A DNA stretch of 64,000 nt from Planctomycetota bacterium (GCA_020638675.1 JACKID010000001.1:2666001-2730000); one strand, 5' to 3'. Positions 8,178-17,492 are shown, counted from the stretch's first letter. Translations and numbers: made by a program. Notes: generated by a model not told the origin, from the sequence alone.

Positions 8178-8939
8178 TTACTTGCCGTAGCGATTGCCCG
8201 GCTTGGGACCGCCCGGCGCGGGCTGCTGCCGCTCTTGCCGCACCTTCTGGCTGTACCGAAGCTGCTTGCGCTCGAAGTCATTGCGCGGCACCACCGGCTC
8301 CGGCTTGGGCACGGACGGATATCGCATACCCGGCTGCGGAATTGTGTTCAACGGCGGCAACGCCGGCCGTGCATCCGGGTACCGGTGCTTCGGCGGCGCA
8401 GGCACAACTGGTGTTGTCCGCGGCGGCGCGATGACCTCGGGCGGCACCACCGGGCGGTGGCTCGGGCGACCATCGAACACGAGGCTGCCAAACATCAGCG
8501 CGGCAATGACCAGCGCGGCCCACGACATCACGAAGCCGGCGCGCGCCCGCCCGTCCGTCGCGCGGCGGTGGCTTACATTCCACTGCTTGCTGCGATGCGC
8601 CGAGTACAGCGCGAAGACCGCCAGGATCAACCCGGGCAGAAGCGCGCAAACGCTCAGCACGGCCAGGACGGAGGCGATTCCCAAACCAAGCGCCGTGCCC
8701 GCATGCGGGTCACGCGCCACGACCATGAGGTCACGCGCCGCGGGCCGGAAGGCCGGCGCACGCATGACGGGCGCCGTCTGCTTCGCCCAGTCCTTGTAGG
8801 GCGGGTAGCCGTAAGGAACGTTGCTGCTTGCGTGAACCGCGATCTTCTCGTCGCAGTCGGGGCAGGCAACGCGATCGCCCAGGTAGAAGTCGCTCACCTG
8901 GCTGTTCCAACCGCACTTGCAGCGAATGTTGAGGCTCAT
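8178..8939 (-). CDS. Zinc-ribbon membrane protein with proline-rich tail
   Basis: 253 aa. ATG 8939 begins MSLNIRCKCGW just ahead of a CxC...CPDC zinc ribbon (residues 7-30); the longer open frame upstream has no such motif. Two membrane helices follow at about 105-135 (LGLGIASVLAVLSVCALLPG) and 165-185, a DUF4190-like hairpin, then a Pro/Arg-rich tail of about 80 residues that is probably disordered. An N-terminal ribbon beside TM helices is common in Planctomycetota proteins of unknown role; a second example is at 54718. It is convergent with priA (3-bp gap). Confidence 0.7.
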   Translation of the reverse strand: MSLNIRCKCGWNSQVSDFYLGDRVACPDCDEKIAVHASSNVPYGYPPYKDWAKQTAPVMRAPAFRPAARDLMVVARDPHAGTALGLGIASVLAVLSVCALLPGLILAVFALYSAHRSKQWNVSHRRATDGRARAGFVMSWAALVIAALMFGSLVFDGRPSHRPVVPPEVIAPPRTTPVVPAPPKHRYPDARPALPPLNTIPQPGMRYPSVPKPEPVVPRNDFERKQLRYSQKVRQERQQPAPGGPKPGNRYGK

Positions 8940-9045
8940 CGCGGCACCTGACCCAAGTATACCCCACGCTGCGACAAACGCACCGACTTTGGGAAAACCA
9001 TCCACCGGCTGAACGTCCGCCGGATTCAGCGGCATTCCGCCAAAT

Positions 9046-9073
9046 GAAAAGACCCCCGGCAGGCGCCGGGGGT
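9046..9073 (-). terminator. Intrinsic terminator for the anti-sigma-like gene
   Basis: On the minus strand ACCCCCGGC and GCCGGGGGT (9-bp stem, 4-nt loop) are followed by CTTTTC. It lies 15 bp past the stop of the minus-strand gene at 9089. Confidence 0.85.
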
Positions 9074-9088
9074 TCATGTTTCTGCGTG

Positions 9089-10261
9089 CTATTCGTGCTC
9101 GCGAAGTGCCTTGCGGGCGATGCCGAGGCGTTCGTATTCGTCCGGCGTCAGCAGCCCGCGCACAATCGCAAGCTGGCCGGGCTTCACGTCCTCGTCGTAG
9201 TCGCCGAATCCGGCCTTGAACCGCTTTGCCGCCAGATCGTCCTCGCCCAGTCGCAGGTGCGCGGCAATCGAGGCAGCATTGGCTTCATCGACGAAATAAC
9301 CCTGCGGAAAGCGACCAAGATACACGCTGGCCGCGTCGATGACGGCCGGATTGTCGTGGCGATAATCCGCGCGACGAACGAGCGCGTACAGACCAACTTC
9401 CGCGAGCTTGCCGGTATCCGTCGGCTGCGTCGAGCCGTCCGGCACAATCGATCCACCATTGGCGCTCAGCGTGTAGCTGGAAACCTCGCCCTGCAAGGCC
9501 TGCACCCGGTCCAGCGCGGCCATCACGGTCTTCATATCCACCGGGCGACGGTCGCCGCTACTGCGCGAGACTTCTTCACTGACTTCGGCCAGCGCCGACT
9601 CAAGCTTTTCCAGGAAGCGCTCGTACTGTACGCGCTTGCCCGACGGCAGGCCTGCAACCTGGTCCGCCAGCCAGCGGTTGCGGCGCTGCAGGTCGGAATA
9701 CTGAAGCTCCATGGAAAGGAACTGCCGCTGCAGGTCGGGGTCGCTCACGCTGGTGTGGGCAACGTTTCGCCGCAGCGACTCAAAACGCGCATTGTGGTCT
9801 GCCAGCGCTGGCAGCAGGTCGTCTTCGGTGGCGCTTACGCGTGCCACTGGCGCAGCGGCTTCACCGCCGCCTGTGCCGTCAAGCTTGTCCGTACCATCCT
9901 GGAACATGCCCGGCACGCCGATCACGGCCAGCACAAGCGCCGCCGCGGCCGCACCAAGCCCGACCTGCACGATGTGCTGCCACATCGGCGCCGGGGCCGC
10001 AGCGATCTGCCTGCGGGCGCGGTCGGCGAGTTCTTCCTCGCGAATGCGCCCGATCACGCGCTGGTCGAAGCCTTCTTTAGGCTCCTGCATCGGCAGTGTG
10101 TGCAGCAGATCAAGCGACTTGCGCAGCTGGTCGACCTGCTGTTTCAGCTCGGCGTTGTTGCCCAGCTTGCGCTCGAAGTCGCGCTCCGCATCAGCCGACA
10201 TGCGCCCGCCCACGTAGTCGTGAACGTCGGCGGAAAAGGGTTTGTAGTCTGCAGGTTCCAT
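9089..10261 (-). CDS. Putative membrane-anchored anti-sigma factor
   Basis: 390 aa. The first 60 residues (VHDYVGGRMSADAERDFERK, then KLGNNAELKQQVDQL) follow the pattern of anti-sigma N-termini ('xYlxGxlsxxexxxfexxL'), without a CHxxC zinc motif. One membrane helix lies at about 115-135 (GLGAAAAALVLAVIGVPG). The periplasmic part contains a coiled-coil stretch (about 165-240) and a helical C-terminus. It sits 93 bp downstream of an ECF sigma gene on the same strand, the classic sigma/anti-sigma arrangement; it would hold the sigma at the membrane until a signal. Inference rests on position and N-terminus. Confidence 0.65.
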   Translation of the reverse strand: MEPADYKPFSADVHDYVGGRMSADAERDFERKLGNNAELKQQVDQLRKSLDLLHTLPMQEPKEGFDQRVIGRIREEELADRARRQIAAAPAPMWQHIVQVGLGAAAAALVLAVIGVPGMFQDGTDKLDGTGGGEAAAPVARVSATEDDLLPALADHNARFESLRRNVAHTSVSDPDLQRQFLSMELQYSDLQRRNRWLADQVAGLPSGKRVQYERFLEKLESALAEVSEEVSRSSGDRRPVDMKTVMAALDRVQALQGEVSSYTLSANGGSIVPDGSTQPTDTGKLAEVGLYALVRRADYRHDNPAVIDAASVYLGRFPQGYFVDEANAASIAAHLRLGEDDLAAKRFKAGFGDYDEDVKPGQLAIVRGLLTPDEYERLGIARKALREHE

Positions 10262-10304
10262 CAGTCAGGGGCCCCGGGTACAGCTCGCGGCGTCCACGTG
10301 CCGC

Positions 10305-10324
10305 GTTACGAACTTGTTACGAAC
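10305..10324 (-). promoter_or_regulatory. Tandem GTTCGTAAC motif in the sigma/anti-sigma gap
   Basis: GTTACGAAC occurs twice with an 11-bp period (10305-10313 and 10316-10324); on the coding strand this reads GTTCGTAAC twice, one helical turn apart. Such spacing suits a regulator dimer or an ECF -35 region. It is only a candidate. Confidence 0.3.
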
Positions 10325-10354
10325 CAGCCCAGATCGCACACCAGAAAAACTCCG

Positions 10355-10978
10355 CTAACTTCCAGCGGCCGATCCGGTGTCTTCATCCGTCTCCAGATAA
10401 CGCCCGATCCGGTTCGTGAAAAACTCGCGCGCCCGCGCCAGACGTGCCGACACCGTCTTCACGCTGCACTCCAGAACCTCGGCCGCCTCTTCGTGCGTGA
10501 GCTTCTGCACGTCCACCAGCTCAATCACGTCCCGGAACTTGGGGCTCATGGCCTCGAGCGTTTCTTCGATCAGCGTGCGCAGCTCATTGTTGGTGGTCAC
10601 GCCGACGGGGCCGCTGCCCGGGTGCTCGAACTGAAGCCCCGGCGAATCCTCATCATCATCGGCCGCCTTGCCGCGCAGCACAGTGAACGTCACCGGGCGC
10701 TTTTTGCGGATGTAGTCCGTCACCAGGTTGCGAGCCACGCGGTACAGCCAGGCAGAGGCCGTCTGGTCGCGGATCCGGTCCAGTTCGCGATAGAGCCTTA
10801 CAAACGTTTCCTGGGCAATGTCCTCGGCCGTGGCTTCATCGCGAACGAGCCGATTCACGTACGTGAAGATCGGGCCGCGATACCGCTCAAGGAAGCGCTC
10901 GAAACGTTCCATGCGTGGCGAAGCCTTTGTCCGGGACACCTTGGCTTGGCGTCGTACTGCGGGAGTGCCGGCTGACAT
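10355..10978 (-). CDS. RNA polymerase ECF sigma factor
   Basis: 207 aa. ATG 10978 is preferred over ATG 10912 because GGAG stands 7 bases upstream of it. Region 2 is seen in YVNRLVRDEATAEDIAQETF and ASAWLYRVARNLVTDYIRKK (residues about 40-110). Region 4 is seen in MSPKFRDVIELVDVQKLT and HEEAAEVLECSVKTVSARL (about 150-195). Between them is an acidic linker (ADDDEDSP). ECF sigma factors redirect RNA polymerase to stress or envelope regulons. It is co-oriented with the putative anti-sigma gene at 9089. Confidence 0.92.
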   Translation of the reverse strand: MSAGTPAVRRQAKVSRTKASPRMERFERFLERYRGPIFTYVNRLVRDEATAEDIAQETFVRLYRELDRIRDQTASAWLYRVARNLVTDYIRKKRPVTFTVLRGKAADDDEDSPGLQFEHPGSGPVGVTTNNELRTLIEETLEAMSPKFRDVIELVDVQKLTHEEAAEVLECSVKTVSARLARAREFFTNRIGRYLETDEDTGSAAGS

Positions 10979-11082
10979 TTTTCGGCTCCGGTTACGTGTT
11001 GGCGGCCCTATAGCCGTTAATACGCCCCCGACCCCCGAATACCCCAGGAATTCACTACCCTACTACTGATTGTATCCCCCTG

Positions 11083-11105
11083 TTTCGTTAATATTTGTAA
11101 CGAAA
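11083..11105 (+). promoter_or_regulatory. 8-bp dyad overlapping the ribosome binding site of the kinase gene
   Basis: TTTCGTTA (11083-11090) and TAACGAAA (11098-11105) form a perfect inverted repeat with a 7-base AT-rich spacer. The right arm runs into GAAAGGG, the ribosome binding site of the TTG start at 11116. It could be an operator or an RNA hairpin that hides the Shine-Dalgarno sequence. Confidence 0.45.
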
Positions 11106-11115
11106 GGGTCTCGAC

Positions 11116-12765
11116 TTGGCTCTGAACGTCAAACGCTGGAGTTCGCGCCGCCTGCTGTACCCGATCGCGATCTTCGCGATCATCGCCCCCACCGTCATCA
11201 TGGGGCTGTTCGGCGCGTACGCGTTGCGTGAGATCGAGCTGCGCCCGTCTCAGTACCGGCAGGAACTGCGCGACGTGCAGACCGGGCTGACGATGACCAT
11301 CGAAGAGCGCGTGGCGGAACTCAGCAAAGACCCGCCCAAGAGTCAGGCCGATCTCGCCCGCGTGCAGGACGACGCGCAGAAATACTTCGCCAACTACAAC
11401 CGCGCCGTGGCCATCCGCTGTTTCTACGGCATCGGCGGCAAGATCACCGGCACGGCCGGCCCCAGTAAAGTCGCCCCGCCCCCGGTGCTGGCCGAGATGC
11501 TGGCCAACATGGCCGAGCACCCGGATGAAGGCGTCACGCGCCAGTCGTTCACACTGAACTGGACCAGCGGGGCACGCCGCGAGCCCGCGCCGTACATCGT
11601 CTACATCGACGGCAGCAGCGGCGGCTTCCTCGCCTGGGAACTGATCCCGAGCGAGATCGACCGCGTGATCAACGGCTACCTCGAACGGGTCGAGTTGGAC
11701 AACGACTCGCTGGTGCTCGAGAGCACCAGCCGTACCGAGATCGACTGGCGCATGAACCCCAGCGACCGCTACGAAGTGCTCGGCTTTGTGCCGGTGCACT
11801 CCGAGCTGCTGCCTTCGCGCTACGTGGTGTTGAAGCTCGACGCCGATCGCCAGTTTTACAAAGACAGCAAGCTGCTGAGTTCCATCTTCGTCGTGATTGC
11901 CGTGCTGTGCGTGCCGATCGTTGCCAGCGCCACGCTGATGGTCGTGCACATGATCCTGCGCGAATCCAGCGAAGCGCGCAAAAAGGTCGACTTCGTCAGC
12001 AACGTCACCCACGAGTTGAAGACGCCGCTGACGAGCATCCGGATGTTCGTTGAGACGCTCAAGCTGGGGCGCGTGAAGAACCCGGAGCAGGTAAACGCGT
12101 GCCTGGACACGATCATGACCGAGACCGAGCGCCTGGGCGCGCTGATCGACCACGTGCTGAGCTTCAGCAAGGTCGAGAACCAGGTCAAGAAATACAACTT
12201 CCAGCTTCATAACCTGCCGCAGGTCGTGCGCGACACGATCAACCTGTTCCGCGCCAGCATGACCGGCCAGGACGGCGAGATCCGCCTGAAGATCCTGCCG
12301 GGTGTTCCCAGCGAGGCCAGTTTCGACAAGGACGCCATCCGCGAGGTTGTGCTGAACCTGCTCAGCAACGCGATCAAGTACAGCGGCGACGACAAGTTCG
12401 TCACCGTCATGGTCGGCGTCGACCGCAACGACCTGTTCATCGAGATCGCTGACCGCGGCGTCGGCATCCCGCCCGAAGACCAGGCCCGCATTTTCGAGAA
12501 GTTCTACCGCGTCGACCAGGCGCTGAGCCGCAAGGTGGATGGCACCGGGCTCGGGCTCGCGATCTGCAAGGAAATCGTGCAGGCGCACGACGGGCGCATC
12601 ACGGTCGAGTCGATGTGGGGAAAAGGCAGCCGCTTCACGATCTATATTCCGTATAAGAGGGCCAAGCAGCCCACGCGCCGCCCGACGACAACATCCGTGC
12701 GCGCGGCGATGAACCAGACCGCGAGCGGCGAGAACAAGGTCGTCGCGCAGGATACGAAGGTATGA
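11116..12765 (+). CDS. Membrane sensor histidine kinase
   Basis: 549 aa with a TTG start (11116) placed 7 bases after GAAAGGG. Two membrane helices (about 15-38 and 255-285) bracket a periplasmic sensor region of about 215 residues with no recognised domain. There is little room for a HAMP linker. HisKA H-box VTHELKTPLTS puts the phospho-accepting histidine at H299. The ATPase domain has N-box NLLSNAIKYSGDD, G1 ADRGVGIPPED, F-box FEKFYRV and G2 GTGLGLAICKEIV. The tail after 515 is basic and disordered. No response regulator is adjacent. The stop overlaps the next gene by 4 bases, so the two are co-translated. It is divergent from the ECF sigma gene. Confidence 0.93.
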   Translation: MALNVKRWSSRRLLYPIAIFAIIAPTVIMGLFGAYALREIELRPSQYRQELRDVQTGLTMTIEERVAELSKDPPKSQADLARVQDDAQKYFANYNRAVAIRCFYGIGGKITGTAGPSKVAPPPVLAEMLANMAEHPDEGVTRQSFTLNWTSGARREPAPYIVYIDGSSGGFLAWELIPSEIDRVINGYLERVELDNDSLVLESTSRTEIDWRMNPSDRYEVLGFVPVHSELLPSRYVVLKLDADRQFYKDSKLLSSIFVVIAVLCVPIVASATLMVVHMILRESSEARKKVDFVSNVTHELKTPLTSIRMFVETLKLGRVKNPEQVNACLDTIMTETERLGALIDHVLSFSKVENQVKKYNFQLHNLPQVVRDTINLFRASMTGQDGEIRLKILPGVPSEASFDKDAIREVVLNLLSNAIKYSGDDKFVTVMVGVDRNDLFIEIADRGVGIPPEDQARIFEKFYRVDQALSRKVDGTGLGLAICKEIVQAHDGRITVESMWGKGSRFTIYIPYKRAKQPTRRPTTTSVRAAMNQTASGENKVVAQDTKV

Positions 12766-14093
12766 ACGGACTTCGCTGGATGACTGCCGCCCTGCTCAGC
12801 GCCACGGTGCTGGTCGTGCTGGCATTCGCCCAGGACTTCCCCGGCGAGCCCCCGCCCGAAGAGCCCAAGAAGAAAGAGGGCTCGCTTCAGCCGCGGCCTG
12901 AGGACGACCCGAAGACCGAGCTGTGGGTGGCCAAGCTCGGCGCCGCCCGCCCGACACCGCTCTCGACCGAGCCCGGCGTGCTGCTCCACCACGTAATCAG
13001 CCCCGACGGCGAGCGTTTCTACTATTACCGCAAGATCGGCGGGAACGACGGCAAGGACGGAAAGCCCAAGACCGAAAGCTTCGCGCTCTACACTGTCGGC
13101 CCGGCCAAGGCCGAAAGCAAGGTCGCGGACACCGGCGCGGATTCAACGCCCCCGCTGTTTCTTGAAGACGGGCGCATCCTGTTCACGACGCGCCGCTATG
13201 ACCTGAATGAAGACGGCATCGTGGACGAACTCGACGACGCCACACTGATCGTCGGCAATCGGGACGGCGGAAACCTTCGCAACATCGCCAGCCTCGCGCC
13301 GGGCGACACGCCGGTCGCCGTCTGGAACCAGGACCGCGAAGTGCTCATCGCCAGCGCCGGCGAGGAAGACGCCAACGGCTGGATCGTCAGCATCAATCTC
13401 GTGCGCGGCGATCGCACCCGCGTCGTGCGCGGTTTCAATGTTGAGCTGGTGCTTGAGGACGGACGCATCCTGATCGAGCGGCAGGATCCACCCGAAAACG
13501 ACAAGCCGATGGCCCCGGGCTGGAACCGCTGGGGCATGGTAGTGCCTGACGACGATGTCGATGAGCCGCTGCCGTCACTGCTCGATCCATCGGTTCACAT
13601 CATCTACAACCCCAAGGACGGCAGCGAAGCGCCGCTGTACGGCGCAAGCCACCGCTCGCGCATCGTGGTCAACGCGGAAGGCTCTTTCTTCGGACACCAG
13701 GAACCCAGTGAGCCGGACGACAGCACGCAGCGCTGGAACTACTGGGGCCCAGAAACGATCAGCAAGCAGATGTCGGAGGTGTTGATCGTCGACGACGCGC
13801 AGCACCACGACTCGCGCTCGCCCAGCGCGCGCTACAACTACAACACGATTGGCTGGATCGTTGACCGCGGCCTGCTCGTGGTCGAGCAGGGCAACCTGGG
13901 CTCGAAGCTGCTGCTGTTTGATCACGCGCTGAAGACTCACCGCCTCGCGGACTTTGATCTGAATGCGCGCGGCTTCGTCGCCAGCAAGGACGGGCTGACC
14001 ATCGGCTGGCTCGAGGTCGAGGACACCGACAAGAACGGCTACCTCGAGCCCTGGATCGACAACAGCCGCATCCACTTCACCCGCATCGAGTAG
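12762..14093 (+). CDS. Exported beta-propeller-like protein
   Basis: 443 aa with a signal peptide (residues 1-24, ending VLAFAQ) and a Pro/Lys/Glu-rich linker. The body shows repeated 'ISPDGERFYYYRK', 'FLEDGRILFTTRRYD', 'LEDGRILIER' strands like TolB/PD40 propellers. Two calcium-loop-like segments stand out: DLNEDGIVDELDD (about 147-159) and DTDKNGYLEPW (about 423-433), both EF-hand or dockerin-like DxNxDG loops. The start ATGA overlaps the kinase stop, so it may be a secreted partner or sensor accessory of the kinase. I do not recognise a defined family. Confidence 0.6.
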   Translation: MNGLRWMTAALLSATVLVVLAFAQDFPGEPPPEEPKKKEGSLQPRPEDDPKTELWVAKLGAARPTPLSTEPGVLLHHVISPDGERFYYYRKIGGNDGKDGKPKTESFALYTVGPAKAESKVADTGADSTPPLFLEDGRILFTTRRYDLNEDGIVDELDDATLIVGNRDGGNLRNIASLAPGDTPVAVWNQDREVLIASAGEEDANGWIVSINLVRGDRTRVVRGFNVELVLEDGRILIERQDPPENDKPMAPGWNRWGMVVPDDDVDEPLPSLLDPSVHIIYNPKDGSEAPLYGASHRSRIVVNAEGSFFGHQEPSEPDDSTQRWNYWGPETISKQMSEVLIVDDAQHHDSRSPSARYNYNTIGWIVDRGLLVVEQGNLGSKLLLFDHALKTHRLADFDLNARGFVASKDGLTIGWLEVEDTDKNGYLEPWIDNSRIHFTRIE

Positions 14094-14153
14094 CGAACCA
14101 TCACCCCTACCACCCGCGCCGCCGCTTGCTACAAACGCGCGCGGAGGTTGCAC

Positions 14154-15899
14154 ATGCCCGCAACGAAGAAATCGAAGAAGCGCACCAGCAAGAAAACCGA
14201 CGACGCCGCCAAGCTCGGCGAGAATGCACTCAAAGGCAAAGGCCGACGCCCGATCTACGCCCCGCGCGGCACCAGGCTGCATGCAAAATCGTGGCTCACG
14301 GAAGCGCCGCTGCGCATGATCATGAACAACCTCGACCCCGCCAACGCCGAGAACCCGGCCGAGCTGGTCGTCTACGGCGGCATAGGGCAGGCCGCACGCA
14401 ACTGGAAGTGTTTCGACGCGATTCTCAAGTCGCTGCAGGAACTGAAGGACGACGAAACCCTCATGATCCAGAGCGGCAAGCCGGTCGCCGTGTTCCGGAC
14501 GCATGAAGACGCCCCGCGAGTGCTGATCGCCAACAGCAACCTCGTGCCCAAGTGGGCGACGTGGGAGCATTTCAACGAGCTGCGCGACCGCGGGCTCATG
14601 ATGTTCGGCCAGATGACCGCGGGCTCATGGATCTACATCGGTACCCAGGGCATCTTGCAGGGCACCTACGAAACCTTCGCCGCCGCCGCCCGGAAGCACT
14701 GGGGCAGCAAGGCGACGCTGAAGGGCAAGCTGGTCGTCACGGCCGGTCTCGGCGGCATGGGCGGCGCGCAGCCGCTGGCGGCCAAGATGTGCGGCGCCAG
14801 CTTCCTGGCCGCGGACGTTGACGCGTCAAGAATCGCCAAGCGCCTGCATGACCGCTATCTGGATGAGCAGGCTGACACCATCGATGCCGCCATCGACCGC
14901 GCGCTGCAGGCGAAGGAACAGGGCGAGGCCGTCAGTATTGGCGTCTGCTGCAACGCGACAGAATTGCTCGAGCGCCTGATCCAGCGCAAGATCGTCCCCG
15001 ACCTGCTTACCGACCAGACCAGCGCGCACGACCCGCTGAACGGCTACGTGCCGGACCGCATGACGCTGAATGACGCGTTGAAGCTGCGCAAGGCCGACCC
15101 GCGCAGCTACGAAAAGCAGGCCTTCCGCACCATGGCCAAGCACTGCCGCCAGATGCTGACCCTGATGCGTCGCGGCGCCAACACCTTCGACTACGGCAAC
15201 AATCTGAGAGGCCACGCGCTTGAGGCCGGCGTGAAGGACGCGTTCGATTTCCCGGGCTTTGTACCGGCCTACATTCGCGGTCTGTTCTGTGAGGGCAAAG
15301 GCCCGTTCCGCTGGGTGGCGCTGTCCGGCGACCCGGAGGACATCTACACGACCGACGCCGCGCTGAAGCAGCTGTTCCCGAAGAACAAACACCTGATCAA
15401 CTGGCTGGACCAGGCACGGGACTCGTTCGAGTTCCAGGGCCTGCCCGCGCGTATCTGCTGGCTCGGCTACGGCGAGCGCCACAAGGCCGGTCTGCTGTTC
15501 AACAAGCTCGTGCGCGAGGGCAAGCTGAAAGCGCCGATCGTGATCGGGCGCGATCACCTCGACTGCGGCAGCGTCGCCAGCCCCAACCGCGAGACCGAAG
15601 CCATGAAGGACGGCACCGACGCGGTCGCCGACTGGCCGATCCTGAACGCGCTGGTGAACACGGCGTCAGGCGCGACCTGGGTAAGCTTCCACCACGGCGG
15701 CGGCGTGGGCATGGGCTACTCGCTCCACGCGGGCCAGGTCATCGTCTGCGACGGAACCAAAGCCGCCGACAAGCGCCTCGAGCGCGTGCTGACCAACGAC
15801 CCCGGCATGGGCATCGCCCGCCACATCGACGCCGGCTACAGCGAGGCCAAGCGCTACAACAAGCGGACCGAGAACCCGGTCAAGATTCCGATGGCGTGA
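14154..15899 (+). CDS. hutU: Urocanate hydratase
   Basis: 581 aa from ATG 14154 (GGAGG at 14143-14147, 6-base gap). Urocanase signatures are clear: ELVVYGGIGQAARNW, the NAD+-binding VTAGLGGMGGAQPLAAK, DQTSAHDPLNGYVP, and the catalytic-Cys region LPARICWLGYG (C435). The enzyme adds water to urocanate with a tightly bound NAD+, the second step of histidine degradation to glutamate. The first 25 residues are a Lys-rich leader absent from typical urocanases (about 555 aa). No hutH, hutI or hutG is adjacent, so the pathway must be dispersed. Confidence 0.96.
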   Translation: MPATKKSKKRTSKKTDDAAKLGENALKGKGRRPIYAPRGTRLHAKSWLTEAPLRMIMNNLDPANAENPAELVVYGGIGQAARNWKCFDAILKSLQELKDDETLMIQSGKPVAVFRTHEDAPRVLIANSNLVPKWATWEHFNELRDRGLMMFGQMTAGSWIYIGTQGILQGTYETFAAAARKHWGSKATLKGKLVVTAGLGGMGGAQPLAAKMCGASFLAADVDASRIAKRLHDRYLDEQADTIDAAIDRALQAKEQGEAVSIGVCCNATELLERLIQRKIVPDLLTDQTSAHDPLNGYVPDRMTLNDALKLRKADPRSYEKQAFRTMAKHCRQMLTLMRRGANTFDYGNNLRGHALEAGVKDAFDFPGFVPAYIRGLFCEGKGPFRWVALSGDPEDIYTTDAALKQLFPKNKHLINWLDQARDSFEFQGLPARICWLGYGERHKAGLLFNKLVREGKLKAPIVIGRDHLDCGSVASPNRETEAMKDGTDAVADWPILNALVNTASGATWVSFHHGGGVGMGYSLHAGQVIVCDGTKAADKRLERVLTNDPGMGIARHIDAGYSEAKRYNKRTENPVKIPMA

Positions 15900-15926
15900 C
15901 GCCCGCGGTTCTAGAGAATCAGCATC

Positions 15927-17129
15927 ATGCGCATGCCGGTCACGGTTCTGATGTTCCTTTGCGCCTTGGCGCTCGTCGCGCCCGCTGCTACGGATACTGT
16001 CGTTGCCGGGAGCGAGCCTTCACCGATGCCTCGCATTGAGTCCGTCGTGCCGGTCGACAACCAGCCGCAGGCGGATGCGAAGGCGACGATTTGGTACGAC
16101 GACTTTGACACGGTCAAGAAATACCGCGAAGAATCCGGTCAACGCGAAGGTCCGGGCTATGGCGGCGCTGGCGAGGCGATGCGCTGCCTGTATGAGAAGG
16201 GCAAGCGTGGCGACGCCGGGCGCAAAGTCTTCTTCGGCGACGCGCCGTTCATGTGCATGGCGCGCGCGGGCGAGAAGTTTGACGAGGTCTACTGGCGCGT
16301 TTACGTCAAACACCAGCCCGGCTGGATCTGCGGCGAATACGAAGGCACGGACTACGGCGGCCCGGACAAGCTGTCCCGCGCCACCATGTTCGTCGATCCC
16401 AACGTATGGAAGCAGGGCATCTTCGCCCACGTCTGGGGCGGCCCGAAGGGTTTAACCCTGGACCCTGCATCAGGAATCAAGAACGGCCAGGTCGTCACCA
16501 CCAAATACAACGACTTCGACAACATGCGCTGGCTCGGCAACTCGCCCGGGGCGAAGTTCAACATCCACGCGCCCGAAGAAACCGGCTGGTGGGTCTGCGT
16601 CGAGTGCCGCGCGAAGCTGAACACGCCGGGCAAGAAGGACGGCCTGAACCAGCTCTGGATCGACGGGCGGCTCGAATGCGAGCGATCGGGCCTCGACTGG
16701 CGCAACGACTACGACGAGTTCGGCATCAACGCCGTCTTCCTTGAGGCCTACTGGAACAAGGGCTCGCCGGTCACGCAGAAGCGCTGGTACGACAACTTCG
16801 TGATCAGCACCGAGCCGATCGGGCCGATGGTCTGTCCCCGCAAGCCCGAACTGATCAAGACGCCGCTGGAAGACTGCGAAGACTGGGAAATCGAAATCGC
16901 GAGCGACGCAGATGGCAAACAGATCGTCTGGCGCAGCAAGGGACTCGGCAAGGACGAACGCGTGAAGGTCACCAGCGCCAACGGCAACGGCATGTTCGAA
17001 GGCGCAGCCGCCAAGAAGAAAGAGCTGCCGGGCGGCGGAACCTACTGGTGCCGAGCCCGCCAGAAGGCCAAGAACAAGGACTGGTCCGAATGGTCCCACT
17101 GGCACCAGGCCTTCAGGACCGAGGAGTAG
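15927..17129 (+). CDS. Secreted jelly-roll protein, possibly polysaccharide-lyase-like
   Basis: 400 aa with a signal peptide (1-22). The core from about residue 50 has the look of a concanavalin-type beta-jelly roll: WYDDFDTVKKYRE, FDEVYWRVYVKHQPGW, WWVCVECRAKLNTPG, NQLWIDGRLECERSGLDW, WYDNFVISTEPIG. 'DEVYWRVYVKxxxGW' followed by 'DGxxxLWIDG' recalls LamG/polysaccharide-lyase folds from Planctomycetota. The C-terminal 90 residues (WYCRARQKAKNKDWSEWS-like) resemble a fibronectin-type domain. The substrate is unknown. Stop and next start are directly adjacent. Confidence 0.55.
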   Translation: MRMPVTVLMFLCALALVAPAATDTVVAGSEPSPMPRIESVVPVDNQPQADAKATIWYDDFDTVKKYREESGQREGPGYGGAGEAMRCLYEKGKRGDAGRKVFFGDAPFMCMARAGEKFDEVYWRVYVKHQPGWICGEYEGTDYGGPDKLSRATMFVDPNVWKQGIFAHVWGGPKGLTLDPASGIKNGQVVTTKYNDFDNMRWLGNSPGAKFNIHAPEETGWWVCVECRAKLNTPGKKDGLNQLWIDGRLECERSGLDWRNDYDEFGINAVFLEAYWNKGSPVTQKRWYDNFVISTEPIGPMVCPRKPELIKTPLEDCEDWEIEIASDADGKQIVWRSKGLGKDERVKVTSANGNGMFEGAAAKKKELPGGGTYWCRARQKAKNKDWSEWSHWHQAFRTEE

Positions 17130-17492
17130 ATGAGCAAGCCCAAGACCAAGCAAGTGGCGCCAGTGTTTGTGGCGAAGGACTTCGACGGACTGATCAAGTT
17201 CTACGAAGACGTGCTCGGCTTCAACACGCCTTTCAAAACGCCCGTGTATGCGGTGCTGTATCGCGACGAGCTGATGATGCTGTACATGTTTCCCGAGCGC
17301 GACGGCAAGGTCGGTGGCAACAACAGCGCGTACTTTTTTGTCGAGGGCGTCGACGAAATCTTCGAGCGGATCAAGGATCGCGTCACAGTCGTCCATCCCA
17401 TCGCCGACCATGAGTACGGGCTGCGGGATTTCCTGATGCAGGACCGGGAAGGCGACAACGTCGGTATCGCCCAACGCATCGTTACGCAGTAG
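17130..17492 (+). CDS. VOC (glyoxalase/bleomycin resistance) superfamily protein
   Basis: 120 aa, beginning immediately after the TAG of the upstream gene. It shows the betaalphabetabetabeta module pattern twice: VAPVFVAKDFDGLIKFYEDVLGF at the N-terminus, then the short C-terminal FLMQDREGDNVGIAQ. VOC proteins are divalent-metal enzymes or binding proteins (glyoxalase I, dioxygenases, antibiotic-binding). The usual H/E metal ligands are not obvious: the first strand has 'VAPVFV', and a D/E pair sits in 'DREGDNVGI'. It may be a binding rather than catalytic member. Confidence 0.75.
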   Translation: MSKPKTKQVAPVFVAKDFDGLIKFYEDVLGFNTPFKTPVYAVLYRDELMMLYMFPERDGKVGGNNSAYFFVEGVDEIFERIKDRVTVVHPIADHEYGLRDFLMQDREGDNVGIAQRIVTQ

